The notes under the pieces are model-generated. The model made no database searches, was not told the origin of the DNA, and saw only the letters and a list, made by a program, of their open reading frames with translations. From the IMG/VR virus record IMGVR_UViG_3300034159_000051, positions 1 through 64,000 of that record: a stretch of 64,000 bases of DNA. One strand, written 5' to 3'. The position numbers were made by a program, and so were the translations under genes. This document shows positions 17,570 through 24,572 of this stretch, in pieces. This DNA comes from a virus. How positions within the stretch are numbered: position 1 is the stretch's first letter; each line of letters begins with the position of its first letter.

Positions 17570-17701
17570 TTAGCGCGCCCGCGAACCGAACGCCGCCTCG
17601 AAGTTTTCCCCGCGCCACTTCACATCCGCGCAGTCTCCCGGCTCGCCGCCATTGCCGAGCCAGCCCGAGACACTCCAGCCCTTTAGGATAATCTCATGAC
17701 C
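17570..17701 (-). pseudogene. Possible 3' remnant of a leftward gene
   Basis: A leftward frame of 43 codons with no ATG, ending at 17570 just before the leftward terminator. The peptide is protein-like (GWLGNGGEPGDCADVKW) but has no start, and its upstream part is occupied by the tailspike gene at 17696. Could be the end of a displaced gene, or chance. Confidence 0.2.
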
Positions 17702-19672
17702 TCATTTGCAGATCGCGTGTGTGAAACAACGCAAACGATTGGGACTGGTCCTGTCACCCTCCTTGGCGCGCTTTCTGAGGGATACCAGCCATTTTCGGCG
17801 GCGTTTGTTAACGGCGATACGCCATATTATGCAATCGTCGCCGTGGACGCTATCGGCAACCCAACCGGGCAATGGGAGATCGGCCGCGGGACGTTCGCCT
17901 ACCCGAATCTCTATCGCTCGACGGTTTATTCCGTCTCTCCAGGGGATGCGAGCCCCGTCGATTTTTCGGCGGGCACAAAACGCGTCTGGTGCGATATTCC
18001 AGCTTTTTTCGCTACGACTTTGCTCAATTGGCTTGTCCCAAATGTGAAGGATTTCGGTGCGATCGGGGACGAATCGCATAATGACACCAACGCCGTTTTG
18101 GCTATGGCGTCAGCTATGGGTTATGTGAGGTTTGGACCTGGATCATATTTTCTCAGCACGGCGACGGTCGATGCCCCGCTAATTTTCGACTACGGCGCCA
18201 GCCTTTATGCCGGAGCAGGCCAGACCATCACCATCACAAATAGGATCGAAGCTCCTCGGTATTGGATTTTTCAAGGAACAGGGGCTTATGGACTCCAGAA
18301 TGACGGGAACTCCGGCGAAGACGCCCGCCAAGTTCATGCGAGCTGGTTCGGCGCCGTTCCGACAGGGATTGATAATAGCGTTGATATGATCCCACGTTTT
18401 GCCGCTTTATTTGCTGCTGTTGGCAACACAAGGGAGAGCGTGGTCGATGTCGACATCGGCAGGTACACGGTAAAAAGCGGATGCGCTGTGCCGCGAGCGT
18501 GCATGATCCGTGGCATGCACACCCGCAGGACGGTTTTTGCTGTTGAGGGGAGCGGGTACGACGTTTTCACGACTTCCGGCGTTGGCGTCCGCTTTGAGGG
18601 CATCCAGTTTGAGACGTGGCCAACTAATTACATGCGGACGAGCGGTTCGTTCATCACGATCGATCATGGGGAGTGCGAAGCCGAAGACATCCAACTTCAG
18701 AACGCCGTGGATGGAATCGTCATTAATGCCCTCAACGCCAACATAAAAACAGTCAGAGCGACATATGCCGCCTATCCCGGCGCAGGGTCCAGCGTTGTTA
18801 GAGCCTCCGGATCTCAGTCTGATGTTTCGGGGATTTCAGTTGATACATCGTCAGCCTATGGCCCAGAAGCTCTTGTAAGCGTCGGCGGCGCTTCGACGGT
18901 ATCTGCGACCAGCGTGCGGAATTTGAAATATCTTTGTCCTAGCATTGCTGTTTTGCTGAATGCGTCGGCGGCGAATGTGGTGAGAACATCAGTCGATGAT
19001 GTTACTTGCAACACATACTCAGGCACGAAGAAGCCTGTTGTAAAAACCGTGACTGGCGGAGCCTCGATCGTACAAATATTGAATATGTCAAACATGAAGG
19101 CTAGCTCTTACGCATCTGCATTACTGCGAGTAGAGCAAGGAAGCTCTGGTTATACAGAAGAAATACTTCTTAACCAATGCTCGACAGCTTCCGAAAACGG
19201 TATTGAGCTGGTGCGCACAAGTGGCGCAATCCGCGATGTCATCGTGTCCGACACATGCAACCTGAAAAACTGCACAACGTCAGTTTTGGAGACAGGAACG
19301 TCGATTTCCAGCATCAGGGTTTCACCCTTCGCGCTCGCAGACGCAAACGTTCCTGTCTGCTATGGGCGCACGATCGCCGATGATGGCGTCGTTGTGATTG
19401 ATCTGATGCGTCCTGTGTACACGGGCAAGCTAACCATGACGCAAGGTGTGAATTTTGGAGAAGCAGCATTCCGAGCGGCGACAACCCCAACCCTTACAAG
19501 CATGGGACTGTCAGCGAATGTCAACCTTGCGGCGGCGGGAACCGTTTTGACAGGAACGACCGGCACAGACGGCAAGATCACGATCTCGGTTTCACCGGAA
19601 ACAATCTACGTCGAAAACAGGGGCGGATCGCAGCAGTTCTTCTCGATCGAGGTATCAACAGGCGTGATTTAA
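17696..19672 (+). CDS. Tailspike-like protein: adapter domain plus beta-helix
   Basis: 658 residues. Residues ~5-105 (RVCETTQTIGTGPVTLLGA, GYQPF, DTPYYAIVAVDAIGNPTGQWEIGRGT) match the attachment domain of the protein at 9291. NVKDFGAIGDESHNDTNAV begins a pectate-lyase-type right-handed beta-helix, the usual depolymerase scaffold of tailspikes, running to ~550. A short C-terminal beta domain follows. AGGATAATCTC precedes the ATG. Probably degrades or binds a surface polysaccharide; active-site residues not identified. Confidence 0.75.
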   Translation: MTSFADRVCETTQTIGTGPVTLLGALSEGYQPFSAAFVNGDTPYYAIVAVDAIGNPTGQWEIGRGTFAYPNLYRSTVYSVSPGDASPVDFSAGTKRVWCDIPAFFATTLLNWLVPNVKDFGAIGDESHNDTNAVLAMASAMGYVRFGPGSYFLSTATVDAPLIFDYGASLYAGAGQTITITNRIEAPRYWIFQGTGAYGLQNDGNSGEDARQVHASWFGAVPTGIDNSVDMIPRFAALFAAVGNTRESVVDVDIGRYTVKSGCAVPRACMIRGMHTRRTVFAVEGSGYDVFTTSGVGVRFEGIQFETWPTNYMRTSGSFITIDHGECEAEDIQLQNAVDGIVINALNANIKTVRATYAAYPGAGSSVVRASGSQSDVSGISVDTSSAYGPEALVSVGGASTVSATSVRNLKYLCPSIAVLLNASAANVVRTSVDDVTCNTYSGTKKPVVKTVTGGASIVQILNMSNMKASSYASALLRVEQGSSGYTEEILLNQCSTASENGIELVRTSGAIRDVIVSDTCNLKNCTTSVLETGTSISSIRVSPFALADANVPVCYGRTIADDGVVVIDLMRPVYTGKLTMTQGVNFGEAAFRAATTPTLTSMGLSANVNLAAAGTVLTGTTGTDGKITISVSPETIYVENRGGSQQFFSIEVSTGVI

Positions 19673-19767
19673 TCGCCCCTGCAGAACTTCTGGATAATTC
19701 TTGATGCTGGCAAGTTTTCCATTGCTCATCCATCGAACCCCTGATAAATAACTGAGAATCCCCAAAA

Positions 19768-20283
19768 ATGGCTACTTTGCGAGGCGGCGAAAAGCTAGAG
19801 GAAAAGCTCGGCGAGCTTGCAAAAGGCCTTTCCAAGGCCGCAACGCTCCGTGTCGGCTGGCCGGTCTCAACCGCCTATGAGGATGGAACCCAGGTCGGCC
19901 TGATCGCGGCGATCAACGAGTTCGGCGCGCCCTCGCGCGGGCAACCGCCCCGGCCTTTTATGAGGATCGCCATCCAGGACAACTCTCCGCATTGGCCCGG
20001 TCAAGTTGCGAGCCTTCTCGCGGCGTCCAATTATGACGCGACCGCAACCCTAAACCTTATGGGGGCGGAAGTCGTCGGTCAGGTCCAAGATTCCATTGAT
20101 GCCCTGATGGACCCGCCGCTCGCCGCATCCACAATAGCCAAGAAAGGGCACGACAAACCCCTTATTGAGACAAATCTGATGCGATCCAGCGTCACCTTCG
20201 AAGTCATCGAGGCCGAAGGGCGGCGGGGAGGCTGGGCGTCCCGACTTGCGCAATCGATTAGAAGCTTCTTCGGAGGATGGTGA
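19768..20283 (+). CDS. Phage virion morphogenesis / tail-completion protein (HK97 gp10- or Mu gpG-like)
   Basis: 171 residues. The order LRVGWPVSTAYEDGTQVGLIAAINEFGA (core VGLIAAINEFGAPSRGQPPR) then PRPFMRIAI is the classical signature of the gp10/virion morphogenesis family: a strand giving V-G-x-x-A, N-E-F-G, and P-x-R-P-F. These proteins form a neck ring joining head and tail. The C-terminal DKPLIETNLMRSSVTFEV segment is also typical. It begins the connector gene group after a 95-nt gap in which nothing is seen. Confidence 0.8.
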   Translation: MATLRGGEKLEEKLGELAKGLSKAATLRVGWPVSTAYEDGTQVGLIAAINEFGAPSRGQPPRPFMRIAIQDNSPHWPGQVASLLAASNYDATATLNLMGAEVVGQVQDSIDALMDPPLAASTIAKKGHDKPLIETNLMRSSVTFEVIEAEGRRGGWASRLAQSIRSFFGGW

Positions 20284-20285
20284 CC

Positions 20286-20480
20286 ATGGACGTGATGGAC
20301 GGAGTGCCCGGCATCTTCATCCCGCTTTGGCTGATCTGGAAAGCATTTCAGATCGCAGGCGGCGTCGCGTGCCTATGGGCGGCCTTCCGCCTCGGCAGGT
20401 GGTCTGCGCAACCGTTGCCGACATTCGAAGCGGAGGAGGATGCGACCATCAACCGGAAAGTCGTGGCGATCCGCGCATGA
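20286..20480 (+). CDS. Small membrane protein in the neck gene cluster
   Basis: 64 residues from ATG 20286, chosen because GGAGG lies 9 nt upstream; the ATG at 20277 overlaps that site. One hydrophobic segment (FIPLWLIWKAFQIAGGVACLW). Ends by ATGA overlap with the next connector gene. Function unknown; a membrane peptide in a structural operon is unusual. Confidence 0.6.
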   Translation: MDVMDGVPGIFIPLWLIWKAFQIAGGVACLWAAFRLGRWSAQPLPTFEAEEDATINRKVVAIRA

Positions 20481-20857
20481 ACCTCTTCGCCATTACAGCT
20501 CCGCTTGTCTCCGCCGTCAACCCTCGCGAGCGCGTGACGGTTTATGCATCGACCGGAAGCACGACAGACGCCGATGGAGGCCGCACGCCGTCTTACGGGG
20601 CCGGCGTCTCGGTGTTGGCGCAGATCCAAGAACTCACCCATACCGACCTTATGATGCTAGACGGCCTCAATATCCAGGCTGAAACGGTCGTCATGTACCT
20701 ACCTGGGAAGTGGTCCGCGGCATCTCGCGCCGATCAAAAGGGCGGGGACCGCATCATCCGCGCCGACGGGACAAACTGGTTACTGACTGTTCTGGACGAG
20801 AGCTGGCAGGGCGCTTCCGGGTGGTGTCGGATCATCGCAACCCGGCAGGTTCCCTGA
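20477..20857 (+). CDS. Probable neck / head-closure protein
   Basis: 126 residues from ATG 20477 (ATGA overlap with the previous gene). Beta-rich with VTVYASTGSTTDADGGRTPSYG (quoted core TDADGGRTPSYG), resembling head-closure or tail-joining proteins that lie between virion morphogenesis and neck terminator genes. Assignment rests mainly on position and size. Confidence 0.6.
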   Translation: MNLFAITAPLVSAVNPRERVTVYASTGSTTDADGGRTPSYGAGVSVLAQIQELTHTDLMMLDGLNIQAETVVMYLPGKWSAASRADQKGGDRIIRADGTNWLLTVLDESWQGASGWCRIIATRQVP

Positions 20858-21591
20858 TGTCCATCGTTCTTTCCCTTTCGGAATCCCAAGCGCTGACCGC
20901 CTTGCGTGGCGCATTGACGGCTATGCTGCCGTCGGGCGTCGAGGTCATCAAGGCCCAGCAAAACCGCGTTCCCGAGCCGCTCGCTGGCGATTTTGTCGTG
21001 ATGACGCCGATCTTGCGCACCCGACTTGAAACCAACACGGATATGTACCAGGACGTTCGCTTCACAGGGAGCGCGTCAGGCGTGGTTTTGACCGTCGAAA
21101 GCGTTGATTTTGGCGTTCTGCAAACCGCCTATATCCCGTTGTTGTTTGGCCCGACCGTGACGGCGGGAACGATTATTGCCGATCAGACATCGGGATCGCC
21201 CGGTGGCGCCGGAACCTACACGATCTCGAAGAGCCAAACCATCGCCACTGGCGAGCTTTCCGCGGGTCTCGTCGGCATCAAGCAGCCGGTGCAATTCACC
21301 GTGCAGCTCGACGTTCACGGCCCGTCAAGCGGAGACAATGCGCAGATCATCTCGACGCTGTTGCGCGATATTTACGGCGCGGATTTGTTCGCTGCGTCCG
21401 GCTACGACGTCACTCCGCTTTTCGCAGGGGATCCGCATCAAGCTCCATTTCAAAACGCCGAAAAGCAGACCGAGTGGCGCTGGATTTGCGACGCCCAGCT
21501 TCAGGTCAATTCGATCGTGTTTGCGCCGCAGCAATTTATGGATACGGCGATTGTGGCCGTCGGTCCGCCCGAAGACGCGTACCAGCTTTAA
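20857..21591 (+). CDS. Neck terminator protein (gp12-like, LIC_12616 family) with inserted module
   Basis: 244 residues from ATG 20857, overlapping the previous stop by one base. The start (LRGALTAMLPSGVEVIKAQQNRVPEP) and end (FTVQLDVHGPSSGDNAQII ... QTEWRWICDAQLQVNSIV) match neck terminator proteins that cap the tail tube before head joining. Residues ~76-139 are the dispersed Thr/Gly module (copy 3), placed between two beta strands of the native fold. A terminator follows. Confidence 0.75.
   Translation: MSIVLSLSESQALTALRGALTAMLPSGVEVIKAQQNRVPEPLAGDFVVMTPILRTRLETNTDMYQDVRFTGSASGVVLTVESVDFGVLQTAYIPLLFGPTVTAGTIIADQTSGSPGGAGTYTISKSQTIATGELSAGLVGIKQPVQFTVQLDVHGPSSGDNAQIISTLLRDIYGADLFAASGYDVTPLFAGDPHQAPFQNAEKQTEWRWICDAQLQVNSIVFAPQQFMDTAIVAVGPPEDAYQL
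21082..21273 (+). repeat. Thr/Gly-rich beta module, copy 3 (in neck terminator)
   Basis: The most diverged copy: VVLTVESVDFGVL, TVTAGTIIADQTSGSPG, GAGTYTISKSQTIATG. It is inserted in mid-protein. Confidence 0.65.
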
Positions 21592-21617
21592 AGCAAAACC
21601 ATCCATCCAACCCAGAA

Positions 21618-21643
21618 AGGCCCGTTAACGCGGGCCTTTTTTT
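21618..21643 (+). terminator. Rho-independent terminator
   Basis: Stem GGCCCG/CGGGCC with a six-base loop, then seven Ts. Ends the neck gene unit before the tail sheath. Confidence 0.88.
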
Positions 21644-21675
21644 ATTGGGCGCTTACCTAGAAGGACTCACAATCG

Positions 21676-23430
21676 ATGACGATTCCGGCAAATTATATTG
21701 CCCGCGTGATCCCCGGCGTGGTGACTGCCGGTGGGTCGGCGATGCAAATGAACGGCGTGTTCTTGACCGGCAGCACGCGGGTTCCTTTAAGCTCAAACGG
21801 TTATCCAACCGTCCAGAGCTTCACGTCCGCGCTCGATGTCTCTCAGTTTTTCGGGGCCACGTCCGATGAATACGAGGCGGCGAAAATTTACTTTGCGGGC
21901 TTCCTGAATTGCACGAAGTACCCGGCCGCCATGTATTTCGCGCAATATCCGGGCGGAGCAACAAGCGCGGCGGTCGCCGCATGGCTCAGAAGCGGCAACG
22001 TCTCCGGCCTCGGCCTTCCAGCGATCAAAGCGATCACATCGGGCACGCTGACCGTGACCATCGACGGATACGCCCACACCGCGGCGGCGCTTGATCTTTC
22101 AGGGGCGACCTCCTTTAGCTCGGCCGCGGCTCTCATCCAATCCGCGATCAACGCCTCAAACCCGAGCGTGGCGTCCGTCACGGGAGCCATTGCGTCGACA
22201 ACGCTCACGGTGACGGCGGTTTCAAGCGGAACGCTTTCTGTCGGGCAAACCATCACGGGCGGCACCATCCCGGCCGGAACGATCATCACGGCTCTCGGTA
22301 CAGGAACGGGATTGACCGGCACTTACACCGTCAATCAGGCCGTCACTCAGACCTCAACCACAATCACCGCCCTGCCGACGCTTCCCACCGTCACCTACGA
22401 CAGCATCAGGGGGGCCTTTGTCGTCACGTCCGGGATTACAGGGGCCGCGTCGCAGGCCGCCTACGCCACCGGCACGCTGGCCAACACGCTGCTTCTTTCA
22501 TCCTCTAAGGGCGCGATGATCTCGCAGGGGGCGCCGGCGATAGCCCCAGGCTCCTTTATGGACAACCTCTCCCAGATCAACCAGAATTGGGGGACGTTCA
22601 CGACCATTTTCGACCCGGACAACAGCGTCGGCAATACTCAGAAGCTGGCCTTTTGCGCATGGGCGAACAGTCAGGCCAACCGCTTCGCCTATGTATGTTG
22701 GGACGCCGACGTCAGCCCGACGACATCGAACAACGCGACCGGGAGCCTTGGCTACCTCATCGGGACGTCCGGGAACAACTATTCCGGGATTTGCCTAGTC
22801 TGGGATTCGAGCTATATCGGCGCAACATTTGCAATGAGCTTTGCGGCCTCGCTCGACTTCCAAGCCTATAACGGGCGGGCCACGCTCGCGTTCAAGAGTC
22901 AAAATGGCCTTGTCGCCAAGGTCACGCAGCAGCTTATCGCGTCGAACCTGACCGCAAACGGATACAACTACTATGGGGCTTGGGCGACGGCGAACCAAGA
23001 CTTCTTGTTCATGTATCCGGGCGAGATTAGCGGCCCGTTCCTCTGGTTCGATTCTTACATCAACCAGATTTGGCTTTCGAATCAGCTTCAGCTCGCGATT
23101 ATGAACCTGTTCACGCAGGTCAAGTCGATCCCCTATAACGTGGCGGGCTACACCATGATCGAGGCGGCTTGCATGGACCCAATTCTGCAAGGCGTCAACT
23201 TCGGCGCGATCCGAGCAGGCGTCACCCTTTCACAGGGGCAAATCTCGCAGGTTAACTCGGTCGCCGGAAAATCGATCGACCAGACGTTGTCGCAGCGCGG
23301 CTGGTATTTCCTCGTTCAGGACGCCCAGCCGCAGGTCCGCGCGGCTCGGCAATCGCCGCCCTGTTACCTTTGGTACATGGACGGCCAGAGCGTCCAGGCG
23401 CTGACGATCAACTCTCTCGACGTCCTCTAA
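21676..23430 (+). CDS. Tail sheath protein (DUF3383 family)
   Basis: 584 residues. Matches the DUF3383 sheath family: VIPGVVTAGGSAMQMNG start, VSQFFGATSDEYEAAKIYF, the ITSGTLTVTIDG insertion, YNYYGAWATANQDFLFMYPG, and the C-terminal VNSVAGKSIDQTLSQRGW region that binds the tube. This is the main evidence for a contractile tail. Residues ~168-235 carry the Thr/Gly module (copy 4). The gene lies alone between two terminators, as highly expressed sheath genes often do. Confidence 0.9.
   Translation: MTIPANYIARVIPGVVTAGGSAMQMNGVFLTGSTRVPLSSNGYPTVQSFTSALDVSQFFGATSDEYEAAKIYFAGFLNCTKYPAAMYFAQYPGGATSAAVAAWLRSGNVSGLGLPAIKAITSGTLTVTIDGYAHTAAALDLSGATSFSSAAALIQSAINASNPSVASVTGAIASTTLTVTAVSSGTLSVGQTITGGTIPAGTIITALGTGTGLTGTYTVNQAVTQTSTTITALPTLPTVTYDSIRGAFVVTSGITGAASQAAYATGTLANTLLLSSSKGAMISQGAPAIAPGSFMDNLSQINQNWGTFTTIFDPDNSVGNTQKLAFCAWANSQANRFAYVCWDADVSPTTSNNATGSLGYLIGTSGNNYSGICLVWDSSYIGATFAMSFAASLDFQAYNGRATLAFKSQNGLVAKVTQQLIASNLTANGYNYYGAWATANQDFLFMYPGEISGPFLWFDSYINQIWLSNQLQLAIMNLFTQVKSIPYNVAGYTMIEAACMDPILQGVNFGAIRAGVTLSQGQISQVNSVAGKSIDQTLSQRGWYFLVQDAQPQVRAARQSPPCYLWYMDGQSVQALTINSLDVL
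22177..22380 (+). repeat. Thr/Gly-rich beta module, copy 4 (in tail sheath)
   Basis: VTGAIASTTLTVTAVSSG to TGTYTVNQAVTQTSTT. Nearest in sequence to copy 5. Confidence 0.8.
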
Positions 23431-23456
23431 TCCACCCAACCCCTTCCACCCGCAAG

Positions 23457-23478
23457 GCCGCCAGCAAGGCGGCTTTTT
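23457..23478 (+). terminator. Rho-independent terminator
   Basis: Stem GCCGCC/GGCGGC with an AGCAA loop and five Ts after the sheath gene. Confidence 0.85.
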
Positions 23479-23498
23479 CAATTTAGGGAGCCGCTTCA

Positions 23499-23927
23499 AT
23501 GGCGAGCATTACCTCGGTAAACAGCGTCTACATCCTGGCGGTCCCCGGTGTGTTCGCCGCCACCCAGCTGCAAGGGTTTGCGGCCGACGACATTTACGGA
23601 ACCGACCCCGTCGAACTCGCCGAGACCATGATGGGCGTCGATGGCATTTTGTCGGCCGGCTTCGTCAAGATGCCGATCCGGCAGGGCATCAGTTTGCAAG
23701 CGGATTCGCTCTCGATCCAGTATTTCGAGCAGTGGAACGTCGCACAGCGCGCCATCAACGACGTCTATTTCGCAAACGCGACCATCACGCTCACCTCGAT
23801 AGGGCGCAAATACAACTGCGAGCGCGGCGTACTCGGAACCTATCCGATTCTCTCAGACGCCGGCCGCGTCCTCAAGCCCAGGCGCTTCCAGCTCACATGG
23901 CAGAGCATCACCCCGGCCGCAATTTAG
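23499..23927 (+). CDS. Tail tube protein
   Basis: 142 residues. Sits directly after the sheath and before the assembly chaperone, the fixed position of tube genes in myoviruses. Features fit the tube fold: ETMMGVDGILSAGF, MPIRQGISLQADS, QWNVAQRAINDVYFANATI and a final beta hairpin RRFQLTWQSI. It polymerises into the inner tail tube on the baseplate. Confidence 0.8.
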   Translation: MASITSVNSVYILAVPGVFAATQLQGFAADDIYGTDPVELAETMMGVDGILSAGFVKMPIRQGISLQADSLSIQYFEQWNVAQRAINDVYFANATITLTSIGRKYNCERGVLGTYPILSDAGRVLKPRRFQLTWQSITPAAI

Positions 23928-23939
23928 TAAGGAGCGACC

Positions 23940-24353
23940 ATGGCGCGCAAAGAAATCACGATTATGATCGCGGAGGATGGGCGGGACAAGGGAAAGCAGT
24001 TCCGCATCCGTGAAATGGACGCCGACAAGGCGGAATGGTGGGCGATCCGAACTTTACTCGCGCTCGGCAAGGCGAATCCGGATCTCGGCAACGCCTACGA
24101 AGCCGGCATGGGTATGGCCGCCCTCGCGGTCGCTGGGCTCAAGTCGTTTATGATGTTGCACCCGGAAGACGCCAAGCCGCTTTTGGATGAGATGATGTCC
24201 TGCATCGACGTCTTGCCAGATCCGAAAAATCCGAACGTCATTCGCCCGCTCTTCCCCGAAGACATCGAGGAAGTGGCCACGCGCCTTAAGCTGAGAAGCG
24301 AGGTGTTCCAGCTTCACACGGGTTTTTTGCTACCCGGAAGACGGTCGAGTTAG
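23940..24353 (+). CDS. Tail assembly chaperone, short (zero-frame) product
   Basis: 137 residues. Mixed helical protein (MDADKAEWWAIRTLLALGK, DEMMSCIDVLPDPKNPNVIRPL shown here only to its core IDVLPDPKNPNVIRPL) with the composition of the upstream chaperone product. It ends shortly after a T TTT TTG heptamer at 24323-24329. It binds the tape measure during tail assembly and is not expected in virions. The last eight residues (LLPGRRSS) are out of character, consistent with reading past a shift site. Confidence 0.82.
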   Translation: MARKEITIMIAEDGRDKGKQFRIREMDADKAEWWAIRTLLALGKANPDLGNAYEAGMGMAALAVAGLKSFMMLHPEDAKPLLDEMMSCIDVLPDPKNPNVIRPLFPEDIEEVATRLKLRSEVFQLHTGFLLPGRRSS

Positions 24354-24556
24354 ACCTCGGCACAGACGAGTTTTCCGGGCTGGCTGAATACACGAACATC
24401 CCGCGCACCATCGGGGCCGTCGTTTCGAGTGGGAAAGCCACTCTTCGAGAATGCCAATCTTGGTACTCTATCGAAGATGTATATAATATTTTGGAGGTAA
24501 TTTCAATCGATGCACATAATCGCCGCGTCGTAGAAAAAGCTCCACCGCAAGATTAA
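23940..24556 (+). CDS. Tail assembly chaperone, -1 frameshift fusion product
   Basis: A -1 shift on T TTT TTG continues from codon GCT at 24329 to TAA at 24554-24556, adding 75 residues for ~205 in all. The added part has no stop and reads as a chaperone tail domain: VELDLGTDEFSGLAEYTNIP, then GKATLRECQSWYS, IEDVYNILEVISIDAHNRR. It has no start codon or ribosome site of its own and fills exactly the space before the tape measure gene. Conserved frameshifting at this locus is well known for long-tailed phages (lambda G/GT type), where the fusion is made at low ratio. Confidence 0.85.
24323..24329 (+). promoter_or_regulatory. Programmed -1 frameshift slippery site
   Basis: The heptamer T TTT TTG in the zero frame of the chaperone gene (codons GGT TTT TTG) fits X XXY YYZ and allows full re-pairing at the first codon and near-full at the second. 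The zero-frame stop is at 24351-24353. No strong downstream pseudoknot was recognised by eye. Confidence 0.82.
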
Positions 24557-24572
24557 GGAACCCATCAATCCA

